A stretch of 64,000 nucleotides of DNA. Source: Sphingomonas japonica (GTDB lineage: Bacteria; Pseudomonadota; Alphaproteobacteria; Sphingomonadales; Sphingomonadaceae). The notes below the pieces were generated by a model. The model was not told where the DNA came from and did no database searches. It saw nothing but the letters and a program-made list of their open reading frames with translations. Position 1 is the first letter of the stretch. Each line of letters begins with the position of its first letter. A program made the position numbers and the translations under genes. Positions 23,848 through 29,251 of this stretch are shown piece by piece. The stretch is taken from the NCBI RefSeq assembly GCF_006346325.1, contig NZ_VDYR01000001.1, positions 868,001 to 932,000 on the forward strand. The letters run 5' to 3'.

Positions 23848-23982
23848 ATGACCGTACTAACCGACCCTGACCCGATCGATCCGGTTCCGGCACCAACCCC
23901 GCCGCCTCCAGCAGCGCCACCGGGTGGTGGCAGCGGCGGTTCGGGCAACCCAACGCCACCCCCAGGTCCGCCGAAGCGCTGA
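23848..23982 (+). CDS. Proline-rich 44-residue protein
   Basis: A 44-residue frame with a good ribosome site (AAGGAGAACGAC then ATG). The product is low complexity: an acidic start (MTVLTDPDPIDPVPAP), a proline run, a glycine/serine stretch and PGPPKR at the end. Such peptides are not conserved but recur after tailspike genes in phages of this group, as far as I remember. Transcription and Shine-Dalgarno argue for expression. The stop is two bases before the GTG of the membrane protein gene, so it may serve translational coupling. Confidence 0.55.
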   Translation: MTVLTDPDPIDPVPAPTPPPPAAPPGGGSGGSGNPTPPPGPPKR

Positions 23983-23984
23983 CT

Positions 23985-24482
23985 GTGGAGAACAGCCACC
24001 TTTACGGCATTCTGAGCGTCCTGAGCGTCTTTGCGGCGCTTGGGGCACCGGAAGGACAGCGGGGGCGTTCATTCGTCTCTGCTGGCCTGCTATGCGCCGG
24101 GTGGTGGCTGTTCATCGCATCATGGTCGGACACGCCACCGGCGAGCCTGTTTTGGGCGATCGGGCTTCCCGTCGAACCGGTCGATATATGGGCAGTCACC
24201 GACGCTCTGTGCGCAGCGATCATTCTGGCGCTGGCGTATCAATATTGGTGGGGCAAGGCGCTGTGGGCGCTGCTTGTTTGCCAGCTCGCGCTTCACGTCA
24301 TCCACCAGCACGGGGGCTTGGGGTTCGCACCGTACAGCGCTGCCCTTGATGTTCTGTTCCTAGCGCAACTGGCGGTGCTTTTCCTGCTTGGGGGAGGCGG
24401 AGTTGTCGCTGCTGTGTCTGATCGTAACCGTCATGTCCGGGATGCTCGTCATCCGTATCGGACAGCATCGCAGGAAGAATAA
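23985..24482 (+). CDS. Phage membrane protein, possible holin or antiholin
   Basis: A 165-residue protein with four or five hydrophobic segments (LYGILSVLSVFAALG, FVSAGLLCAGWWLFIA, WAVTDALCAAIILALAYQY, ALWALLVCQLALHVI and LDVLFLAQLAVLFLLGGGG). The C-terminal tail is basic. It opens the lysis cassette, so a holin-related role is possible, but the number of segments does not match the common holin classes; a superinfection-exclusion membrane protein is an alternative. The GTG start at 23985 is chosen because it follows the preceding stop by two bases. Confidence 0.6.
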   Translation: MENSHLYGILSVLSVFAALGAPEGQRGRSFVSAGLLCAGWWLFIASWSDTPPASLFWAIGLPVEPVDIWAVTDALCAAIILALAYQYWWGKALWALLVCQLALHVIHQHGGLGFAPYSAALDVLFLAQLAVLFLLGGGGVVAAVSDRNRHVRDARHPYRTASQEE

Positions 24483-24485
24483 GCG

Positions 24486-24914
24486 GTGAGCCTGTGGGAT
24501 CACCTTGGCGCGGGTTGGACCCCCGGCGCTGTCGGTGTCTGGTCGCTGCTCGGGGCCGTGCTGCTGGGGTGGTGGAAGGGGCTTCCCGCTGTTCTGGACG
24601 CTTTCGAGCGCAGGCAATCCGGGATCGAACTTCGCACCGAAGCTCTGTTGGACGCGCAGGCCAAGCGCTTTGCCGAGCAACTCGCCGCTGCCGATGATCG
24701 CCATGATGAGTGCATGGAAGGGCAGAAAGCCTTGCGCGCCGAGATGACCGAAATCCGCCGCGAGAACGGGGAGCTTCGCAGCATCATTCACGCGATGCAG
24801 CAGGCTGGCAGTTCGATGCAAGCCGTGGTCGCTCGCGCGATCACCGATGGCCACGAAAGCCACATGCCGCGCGCGCTGGACAAGCTTGACGAATTGAAAG
24901 GGGCGAGGGAATGA
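24486..24914 (+). CDS. Membrane-anchored coiled-coil protein of the lysis cassette
   Basis: A 142-residue protein with one N-terminal hydrophobic segment (GAVGVWSLLGAVLLGWW, about residues 13-29) and a long coiled coil (about 45-110: ALLDAQAKRFAEQLAAADD, then LRAEMTEIRRENGELRS). This is the layout of a type II membrane protein with a periplasmic rod, like inner-membrane spanins or small phage envelope proteins. It starts at GTG 24486, three bases after the previous stop, and overlaps the endolysin gene by four bases. A clear spanin pair exists further downstream, so its role is uncertain. Confidence 0.6.
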   Translation: MSLWDHLGAGWTPGAVGVWSLLGAVLLGWWKGLPAVLDAFERRQSGIELRTEALLDAQAKRFAEQLAAADDRHDECMEGQKALRAEMTEIRRENGELRSIIHAMQQAGSSMQAVVARAITDGHESHMPRALDKLDELKGARE

Positions 24915-25579
24915 CGAGCTTGGCAGCTATCCAAAAGCACGTCGGCGTTACGCCAGATGGTGCGTGGGGCCCGAACACCGCCAATGCCATTGCGAAGGCG
25001 CTGGGGATGCTCGGCAAGCCGCGCGAGTTGACGAACCCGGAAGCGTTCTACGCCGGCGTGCGGGGCGTCACGGGATCGCTTGACCAAGTGCAGGTCAACG
25101 TCATCCAATCGCTGCTGTCCAGCGCTGCGGATTGGTCCGTCGCATGGATGGCCTACGCGCTCGCAACAGGATGGCATGAAGCGCGCCTGCGCCCGATCGA
25201 GGAAATCGGCAAGGGCAAGGGGCGTAAATACGGCGGACCCGGCAAGCATGGCCAGATCGCCTATGGCCGGGGACTGGTTCAGCTAACCTGGGATTACAAC
25301 TACGCCAAAGCCGATGCCGAGCTGGGGCTGAACGGCGCGCTGCTCGCCGACTATGCGAAGGCGCTCGAACCTTCGATCGCGGTTGCCATCATGGTGCAGG
25401 GCATGGCGGAAGGCTGGTTCACCGGTAGATCGCTGGCGACGTACCTGCCCGACGAACGTGGGACGTTCGAACAGTTCAAGGCAGCGCGCCGGATCATCAA
25501 CGGGACCGATCGCGAAGAACTGATCGCAGGCTATGCGCAGTCGTTTCAGGCGGCGCTTACCGCAGGGGGCTGGGCATGA
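24911..25579 (+). CDS. Endolysin, GH19 (chitinase-like) glycoside hydrolase
   Basis: A 222-residue peptidoglycan hydrolase that cuts the glycan backbone at lysis. The first 45 residues resemble a short peptidoglycan-binding or PGB-type segment (IQKHVGVTPDGAWGPNTANA). The catalytic region has WHEARLRPIEEIG around residues 85-97, with the catalytic glutamates, then YGRGLVQLTWDYNYAKA, the classic GH19 lysozyme signature. No signal peptide is visible, so it needs a holin. It overlaps the coiled-coil gene and the holin gene by four bases each. Confidence 0.88.
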   Translation: MTSLAAIQKHVGVTPDGAWGPNTANAIAKALGMLGKPRELTNPEAFYAGVRGVTGSLDQVQVNVIQSLLSSAADWSVAWMAYALATGWHEARLRPIEEIGKGKGRKYGGPGKHGQIAYGRGLVQLTWDYNYAKADAELGLNGALLADYAKALEPSIAVAIMVQGMAEGWFTGRSLATYLPDERGTFEQFKAARRIINGTDREELIAGYAQSFQAALTAGGWA

Positions 25580-25911
25580 ACCTTCGCGACGCTCTTGGCG
25601 TATCCCTGATCGGCGGTTTTCTGCTCGCGCTCGGCGTGCTGTTCTTCAAGGCCATCCCTCAATCCAACGAGCAGTTGATCGTCTACATGCTCGGGCAGCT
25701 ATCCGGCTTTGCGGGCGGCATCGTCGCATATCATTACACGCTGTCGAAGCAGTCTGAGAAGGCGACCGAGAACACCGGCGATGCTTTCAAGGCGATTGCC
25801 GCTGCCGCAGCCTCGCGCCCTGCTGACGACGGCCCCACCGGCAACGCAGGCGATCCGCTGCATACCGTAGAGGAAGAATCCGGGCCGCGCGGTTCAGCGG
25901 CATTAGAGTGA
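25576..25911 (+). CDS. Holin, two-segment membrane protein
   Basis: A 111-residue protein with two hydrophobic helices (LGVSLIGGFLLALGVLFF at about 7-24 and LIVYMLGQLSGFAGGIVAY at about 34-52). A cytoplasmic-type C-terminal tail rich in Ala, Asp, Glu and Gly follows. Size, topology and position right after the endolysin fit a class II holin that forms lesions in the inner membrane. The ATG overlaps the endolysin stop. Recognition is by topology and context rather than by a family signature. Confidence 0.75.
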   Translation: MNLRDALGVSLIGGFLLALGVLFFKAIPQSNEQLIVYMLGQLSGFAGGIVAYHYTLSKQSEKATENTGDAFKAIAAAAASRPADDGPTGNAGDPLHTVEEESGPRGSAALE

Positions 25912-25922
25912 AGGATACGCAG

Positions 25923-26108
25923 ATGACTACCAAGGTGACGATTGACGCGCACGCGGGCTGGCCTGTGCTGGTTACTATCAAGAACGGCGAACCGGCATAT
26001 CCTAAGTCGGTATCAACTGAGACCGTCGAAGCCAACACTGTCCGGGATTTCTACATTCACAGCGGCATGCAGATCGTCGGCATCGAAGAACAGCCATGGC
26101 CGGAGTGA
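25923..26108 (+). CDS. Small hypothetical phage protein (61 residues)
   Basis: A 61-residue frame from ATG 25923, preceded by AAGGA at a good distance; an earlier in-frame GTG at 25908 is less likely. The product alternates polar and hydrophobic residues and is probably beta-rich (VTIDAHAGWPVLVTIKNGE, then VRDFYIHSGMQIVGIEE). It lies between holin and spanin genes. Short proteins of similar pattern occur in tail and lysis regions of phages, but I cannot name the family. Confidence 0.55.
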   Translation: MTTKVTIDAHAGWPVLVTIKNGEPAYPKSVSTETVEANTVRDFYIHSGMQIVGIEEQPWPE

Positions 26109-26113
26109 TAGCC

Positions 26114-26494
26114 ATGATCTCCGCAGCCCTCGCCAGCATCCGCGCCAACGTCCTGCCCTATGCTCTGGCGGCAGCGCTGCTCGCCATCATGGGGGTGTAT
26201 CTCATGGGCGATCACGTCGGTGCGAACCGGGTCAAGGAGCGCCACCAAGCCCAACTGGAGCGCATCCAGGCGGAATCCGACCGTCTGCAACGCGCCGCAG
26301 ACCGCCTGCTCGTTGCCCGCCAGCAGCAGGCCCGCACCACCATCGCCACCGATCGAAAGGCCCTCGACGATGCTATCTCGCAGATCCCGGATCGCCCTAC
26401 TGACGATCGTCAGTCTATCATTGCCTGCCGCGAGCTGCGGCGAACGTCCCCGGCCCTTGCTGACACCGCCTGCGCAGGTGTTCCAGCGCCCTGA
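26114..26494 (+). CDS. Inner-membrane spanin (Rz-like)
   Basis: A 126-residue protein with a short cytoplasmic start, one transmembrane helix (YALAAALLAIMGVYLMG, about 16-32) and a long periplasmic coiled coil (about 40-85). The C-terminal part has two cysteines that could form a disulfide. This is the Rz layout; with Rz1 it fuses inner and outer membranes at lysis. The ATG at 26114 has GGAG nine bases upstream and is preferred to the ATG at 26096. The Rz1 gene starts inside this gene in the +1 frame, as in lambda. Confidence 0.8.
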   Translation: MISAALASIRANVLPYALAAALLAIMGVYLMGDHVGANRVKERHQAQLERIQAESDRLQRAADRLLVARQQQARTTIATDRKALDDAISQIPDRPTDDRQSIIACRELRRTSPALADTACAGVPAP

Positions 26495-26696
26495 GCGGCC
26501 CGTACAGACCGCAGAGACAGTCACCAGCGCCAAGGCTTACGAGGACTGGCGCAACGACTGGATGGACTATGCCAAGACGCTTGATGCGGGCTGGTACAGC
26601 GCGTGCCGGTGGTTCGCCGATGCTGACGTGCCGGTGACTTGCGGCGACGCTCCGCCAGAGGTCAGCGATCTTCCCGCCGCCGCACCGCCTCGATAA
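26370..26696 (+). CDS. Outer-membrane lipoprotein spanin (Rz1-like)
   Basis: A 108-residue protein starting at ATG 26370 inside the Rz gene, in another frame. A basic start and hydrophobic stretch (RIALLTIVSLSLP) end in a lipobox-like AASC, so lipidation would occur near residue 17. A proline-rich segment follows, then a longer C-terminal region with several Trp and Tyr residues and a second cysteine pair. It is longer than typical Rz1 proteins, which are 40 to 65 residues. The overlap with Rz is about 125 bases. The 3' end overlaps a convergent small gene by 35 bases. Confidence 0.75.
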   Translation: MLSRRSRIALLTIVSLSLPAASCGERPRPLLTPPAQVFQRPERPVQTAETVTSAKAYEDWRNDWMDYAKTLDAGWYSACRWFADADVPVTCGDAPPEVSDLPAAAPPR

Positions 26697-26781
26697 TCTT
26701 CGACACGTCCCGCTCGCGTTCGGGATTGCGCTTCGACGCTGCTCGCTTGCCGTGGAAGTAGGCGACAACTGCCTTTTCCAT
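26662..26781 (-). CDS. Small basic leftward phage gene (39 residues)
   Basis: A 39-residue basic peptide (MEKAVVAYFHGKRAASKRN and a Lys/Arg/Glu-rich helix to the end). It begins one base after the stop of the leftward gene before it, so translation is coupled, and its end overlaps the convergent Rz1 gene. It has no recognised family. It is the last gene of a ten-gene leftward operon and is the least certain member because of its small size and the overlap. Confidence 0.4.
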   Translation of the reverse strand: MEKAVVAYFHGKRAASKRNPERERDVSKIIEAVRRREDR

Positions 26782-26782
26782 C

Positions 26783-26923
26783 TCAGTGGGCACAGCGTCG
26801 TACGATAATGCAGGCGGCGATATCAGCGCCTCGTTCGCGTGTCTCTCGGTCCTTGCTGGCGAGCATGTCGCGAACGGGCTGGCGAAGGCGGGATAGCTGC
26901 TGGCGTAGGGTGGCGGGGTCCAT
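26783..26923 (-). CDS. Small leftward phage gene (46 residues)
   Basis: A 46-residue, arginine- and glutamate-rich helical peptide (MDPATLRQQLSRLRQPVR at the start; two cysteines near the end). The Shine-Dalgarno TAGGAG is eight bases before the ATG, a good distance. The ribosome site and coupling with the next gene support expression. I do not recognise it. A 60-base gap separates it from the preceding member of the leftward operon. Confidence 0.5.
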   Translation of the reverse strand: MDPATLRQQLSRLRQPVRDMLASKDRETRERGADIAACIIVRRCAH

Positions 26924-26983
26924 CGAATCGGCTCCTATGGTGGAGCGAGAACAGACCACGAATCTATACCTGTAGGAAAACGA

Positions 26984-27091
26984 TTACGTCACCAGGTCGA
27001 GATACCCCAGCGCGATCACCAGCAGCAGGACCGTAGCGCCGACCCCTAGCCAATACTCGCGGGATGCGAACAGGCCCTTGCGTTTCAACAT
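26984..27091 (-). CDS. Single-span membrane micro-protein (35 residues)
   Basis: A 35-residue frame with a basic start (MLKRKGLFASREY) and one hydrophobic helix (WLGVGATVLLLVIALGYL). The ATG lies inside the last codons of the previous gene (ATGTTGA), so it has no Shine-Dalgarno of its own but is placed for reinitiation. Micro-proteins of this type are frequent in prophage cargo regions. Topology rule suggests an outside C terminus. No function is known. Confidence 0.5.
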   Translation of the reverse strand: MLKRKGLFASREYWLGVGATVLLLVIALGYLDLVT

Positions 27092-27282
27092 TTCGAAATG
27101 GCTTGACCGCTGATAAGGCCGAACATCGCTAAGTGGCGAAACGCTGCCGCAGCGCCTATCACAAGGAAAGCGGTGGCGGCGATAATGTCGCCCGCCTCGG
27201 CTCGGTCAGCGCAGGCTACTATTGCCATCGCGACAAAAGCGACTGCCATCATGAAATGGCCAAGCGCGCGAACGATCTCCAT
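27085..27282 (-). CDS. Small two-span membrane protein (65 residues)
   Basis: A 65-residue protein with two hydrophobic segments (HFMMAVAFVAMAIVACA and DIIAATAFLVIGAAAAF) joined by a short charged loop. The ATG at 27282 has the strong leader GAGGAAGGGTAGCCCG directly before it; a longer reading from 27321 was rejected because it lacks a ribosome site. The same leader, with one difference, precedes the neighbouring gene. A regulatory or exclusion membrane protein is possible, but nothing specific can be claimed. Confidence 0.6.
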   Translation of the reverse strand: MEIVRALGHFMMAVAFVAMAIVACADRAEAGDIIAATAFLVIGAAAAFRHLAMFGLISGQAISKC

Positions 27283-27297
27283 CGGGCTACCCTTCCT
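27283..27297 (-). repeat. Shared 15-base translation leader, copy 1
   Basis: Read on the minus strand this is AGGAAGGGTAGCCCG directly before an ATG. It matches copy 2 (27624-27638) at 14 of 15 bases, and the ATG follows in both. It contains the Shine-Dalgarno of the membrane protein gene. Confidence 0.7.
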
Positions 27298-27623
27298 CAA
27301 AAACCCCGCACCAAAGTGCAATCTTGAATTATAAGATGGCGCGAAGGGTCAGCCTCTTTGACGACGAAATCGTCCGGCCCAAAGTCATCGGGCACAGGTG
27401 TCGTTTTGCCCACAATACATAGCCGCTGCGACAGATGCAGATCACGCCCGATCACTGCTATTTCCTCGCCCTGTTCATAGACGCGCTCATCAAACAGCAC
27501 GCGCTCATTACGAATCGCCGCTGCCAATCCTGCAAGGTCGTCGTCGGTGCCGTTGGCGAAGATCACCGACACGAACATCGTACCCAAGTCCGTCCGCGGG
27601 CGCTCAAGCGTGTTGGTCGTCAT
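27297..27623 (-). CDS. Hypothetical leftward phage protein (108 residues)
   Basis: A 108-residue protein with no family I recognise. The first 14 residues are polar (MTTNTLERPRTDLG); the rest alternates strands and helices (MFVSVIFANGTDDDLAGLAAAIRN is cut here to MFVSVIFANGTDD and LAGLAAAIRN). It ends with a hydrophobic LIIQDCTLVRGF. A strong Shine-Dalgarno in the shared leader precedes the ATG. The stop is followed closely by the leader of the next gene, so these genes are tightly packed in one transcript. Confidence 0.6.
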   Translation of the reverse strand: MTTNTLERPRTDLGTMFVSVIFANGTDDDLAGLAAAIRNERVLFDERVYEQGEEIAVIGRDLHLSQRLCIVGKTTPVPDDFGPDDFVVKEADPSRHLIIQDCTLVRGF

Positions 27624-27638
27624 CGGGCTATCCTTCCT
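27624..27638 (-). repeat. Shared 15-base translation leader, copy 2
   Basis: Read on the minus strand this is AGGAAGGATAGCCCG directly before an ATG; the TAG in it is also the stop of the gene before. It matches copy 1 (27283-27297) with one base difference, which suggests that leader and gene were joined as a module or that one copy arose from the other. Confidence 0.7.
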
Positions 27639-27864
27639 TGGCAGCGCGGATCATGGCGGTGAATACGTCCTCAACCAAGCTGCTTTCGCAATCTCCGGCT
27701 GCGCGCAACATCGCCTCACTTACATTATCTGCTAGAGCGTCAAGGGCATTGGCCATCGCGTCGGTGGGGCTGTAATAGTCGGTGAAGCCGCGCGGATTGT
27801 TCGGGTCGGGCAGGCGCACAATCCCGCTGTTGAACGCCGACAGCATCGCTCTAATCGGTGTCAT
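27628..27864 (-). CDS. Hypothetical leftward phage protein (78 residues)
   Basis: A 78-residue, mostly helical protein (MTPIRAMLSAFNSGIV at the start; a long helix with ALDALADNVSEAMLRAAGD in the middle). The ATG overlaps the stop of the gene before (ATGA), which supports coupling. It has no recognised domain. Its stop lies within the shared leader of the following gene. Confidence 0.55.
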   Translation of the reverse strand: MTPIRAMLSAFNSGIVRLPDPNNPRGFTDYYSPTDAMANALDALADNVSEAMLRAAGDCESSLVEDVFTAMIRAAKEG

Positions 27865-28217
27865 AGCTTGCTGACCTTATCCAGAGCGGCGCGGGCGACG
27901 TTGCCGAAATCGGTGCTGTCCACACCCCACGGTCCTTCGTTCGGCCATTCGTGGTTCGCCGAGTAGAAGTCCAGCGCCTCTCGCATGATCTGGATGGCGT
28001 CGGCTGCGGAAACCATCGCCAATCCGTCCCTTCCGCCCACGCAAGCAGTATTGCCGCTCCCATCGTCAAGCATCCATTGTCCCCATCGCCGCAGCCGTTC
28101 TTCCAGCTTCTCAGTCATGGCAAGGCGCTCCATCGTTATCGGGAACCGGGTCATGGTGTCGGCGAAAAGAACATCGACATCGGCCTCCCGCGCACGGCTC
28201 TCCAGCTTATCGGTCAT
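27861..28217 (-). CDS. Hypothetical leftward phage protein (118 residues)
   Basis: A 118-residue protein started at ATG 28217, behind AGGAGC at eight bases and in an ATGA overlap with the zinc-ribbon gene. An internal repeat is visible: MTDKLESRAREAD at the N terminus and MTEKLEERLRRWGQ at residue 34. This may mark a second start. The C-terminal part (MREALDFYSANHEWPN, then VDSTDFGNVARAAL) resembles small Ead/Ea22-type phage proteins, a weak impression. Function unknown. Confidence 0.6.
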   Translation of the reverse strand: MTDKLESRAREADVDVLFADTMTRFPITMERLAMTEKLEERLRRWGQWMLDDGSGNTACVGGRDGLAMVSAADAIQIMREALDFYSANHEWPNEGPWGVDSTDFGNVARAALDKVSKL

Positions 28218-28339
28218 TGGGATTGCTCCTGAGGGTGGGGAGACGGCGGGGCAGGGTCGCAATATTTGGTATCGCAGACCGGACAGCGCCCGTCGATTAG
28301 TCGGCCAACGTATTGGCAGTATCCGCAGCTTTCGGCCAT
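28214..28339 (-). CDS. Zinc-ribbon micro-protein (41 residues)
   Basis: A 41-residue protein with the metal-binding layout CGYC at residues 5-8 and CPVC at 19-22, i.e. Cys-x2-Cys, ten residues, Cys-x2-Cys, as in zinc ribbons; a further Cys at 27. The C-terminal 15 residues are proline- and glutamine-rich. The ATG overlaps the previous stop (TGATG) and its own TGA overlaps the next ATG, so expression within the operon is likely. Such mini-ribbons may bind nucleic acid or a protein partner. Confidence 0.62.
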   Translation of the reverse strand: MAESCGYCQYVGRLIDGRCPVCDTKYCDPAPPSPHPQEQSQ

Positions 28340-28620
28340 CACACCCCTCCATTGGATTGAGTAAGGCGGGCGATCTCAGCGCGAGCTTCCCACAGCATGA
28401 CCACGGTAATCTCTAGCGATTGCGCCCAATGATCCGGTTCGTATCCTGCGTCGATCAACATGCGACGGACAGTCGACCGCTTGCTGCGCAGAATGTCATG
28501 CGCGATGACCTTGGCGTGACGCGAGCAGCCGTCCGTGTGGGCAGGAAAGTGCTTGACGTACAACTTCGACCAGCGCGGCGGCTTACCGTAGTCTGGATCG
28601 TGTGCGTACTGGTCGCTCAT
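28339..28620 (-). CDS. Hypothetical leftward phage protein (93 residues)
   Basis: A 93-residue protein. The N-terminal half is basic with many aromatic and histidine residues (KPPRWSKLYVKHFPAHTDG, one Cys-His pair at CSRHAKVIAHD). The C-terminal half is a helix (ITVVMLWEARAEIARLTQS). It starts two bases after the SLOG gene stop. No domain is recognised. Confidence 0.55.
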   Translation of the reverse strand: MSDQYAHDPDYGKPPRWSKLYVKHFPAHTDGCSRHAKVIAHDILRSKRSTVRRMLIDAGYEPDHWAQSLEITVVMLWEARAEIARLTQSNGGV

Positions 28621-28622
28621 AT

Positions 28623-28994
28623 CTATGCCTCCACATCGTTTGGTAGGGGCCGGGCGGGCACCTCGATAACAGCGACGCCTGCACGTTCGGCACGGCGCAC
28701 CATGTCGGCGGTGCCGCGACCACCGGGGAACGCGATGACGATGCTAGGCTTGCCTTCGTCGATCATGCGTTGATTGCGGATAGGACCGGCAGCGCGGCCA
28801 TGGTCCTTCCAATGGGCGCGATAGGTCTCGACCGGCAGCCGGTTGCGGGTCGCCCACATGCGAGCCTCGTGATCTGCTCCGGTCGCGCCGCCGTCGATGA
28901 TGACGACCGGGCGGGTCAGGCTGTCGAGTATCTCCGCAACTCGTTCGCTGTCGTTGAAGTCACGACCGCCACAAACCAGAACTCGGTTCGCCAT
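28623..28994 (-). CDS. SLOG-superfamily protein, DUF2493 (YAcAr-like)
   Basis: A 123-residue protein of the DUF2493 family, a Rossmann-like fold of the SLOG superfamily. The signature LVCGGRDFND is at residues 6-15, and GGATGADHEARMWA lies at about 35-48, the putative nucleotide-ligand loop. IAFPGGRGTADMVRRAE follows near residue 88. SLOG proteins are proposed to bind or process nucleotide-derived ligands; DUF2493 members are frequent in phages and plasmids. This is the first gene of the leftward operon, about 115 bases from the tRNA remnant. Start taken at ATG 28994; GTG 28997 is adjacent. Confidence 0.85.
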   Translation of the reverse strand: MANRVLVCGGRDFNDSERVAEILDSLTRPVVIIDGGATGADHEARMWATRNRLPVETYRAHWKDHGRAAGPIRNQRMIDEGKPSIVIAFPGGRGTADMVRRAERAGVAVIEVPARPLPNDVEA

Positions 28995-29111
28995 CACTGT
29001 GCCGTCCTTCGTGCCTGCATGTTCTTCGCGAACGAACGCGGAACACGGCTGCTGCGGTTCGAGAAATGCTGGCTTTCAAGGGATAGCGCGGGCTGGGCGG
29101 TGTTCTCGCAA

Positions 29112-29155
29112 GCGGTTTTCAAGACCGCTGCCTTAAACCACTCGGCCACCTCTCC
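29112..29155 (-). tRNA. tRNA-Ser(UGA), 5' half only; cut at the prophage attachment site
   Basis: Read on the minus strand from 29155: acceptor strand GGAGAGG, TG, D arm GCC/GGC, then the anticodon arm GCGGT-CTTGAAA-ACCGC with anticodon TGA at 29121-29119. After the anticodon stem (29112) the sequence no longer shows a serine variable arm, T arm or acceptor strand, and no GGAGAGG complement is found in the adjoining prophage DNA. It is therefore a broken tRNA and marks the right attachment site. A functional copy should exist at the left end of the prophage or elsewhere in the genome. Confidence 0.85.
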
Positions 29156-29167
29156 GCGCTGCGATGC

Positions 29168-29197
29168 GCGATAGGCCGGGCGCGCCCTTTTGTGCAA
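29168..29197 (-). promoter_or_regulatory. Promoter of the tRNA-Ser gene, now facing the prophage
   Basis: On the minus strand TTGCAC (29197-29192) and TATCGC (29173-29168) are separated by 18 bases and end 12 bases before the tRNA 5' end. The match to the sigma-70 consensus is moderate, but position is right for a tRNA promoter. Since the tRNA is truncated, transcripts would run into the leftward prophage operon. Confidence 0.5.
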
Positions 29198-29251
29198 GGC
29201 TTGCGCTCGAAGGGGGTTCATGTCGCTGCGCGGCTGTGGCAGACAAGCGGC

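Larger units (their letters stand above)
1..29111. mobile_element. Prophage (short-tailed phage type), right-hand part; left end outside window
   Basis: A continuous run of phage genes: replication and recombination, terminase, portal, capsid, tail, tailspike and lysis, then a leftward cargo operon. It ends where a tRNA-Ser gene is cut in its anticodon arm, and the genes beyond that point are chromosomal housekeeping genes. Virion genes fit a podovirus: P22-type portal, SU10-like capsid and adaptor, a nozzle-like propeller, ejection proteins and a tailspike, with no tape-measure, sheath or tail-tube gene. No integrase, repressor or early control gene is visible, so these must lie to the left of the window or be missing. 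The structural and lysis genes look intact apart from one frameshift at about 17,476. Confidence 0.9.

Noticed and set aside
217..28994. Restriction-modification, toxin-antitoxin or CBASS-type defence system in the prophage
   Set aside because: The methylase has no nuclease partner, the SLOG protein has no effector or cyclase near it, and no toxin family is recognised; only a possible new cargo system is noted as a finding.
29001..29111. Complete tRNA-Ser gene on the minus strand
   Set aside because: The 5' half and anticodon arm are perfect, but no variable arm, T arm or acceptor 3' strand follows, so only a half gene is reported.
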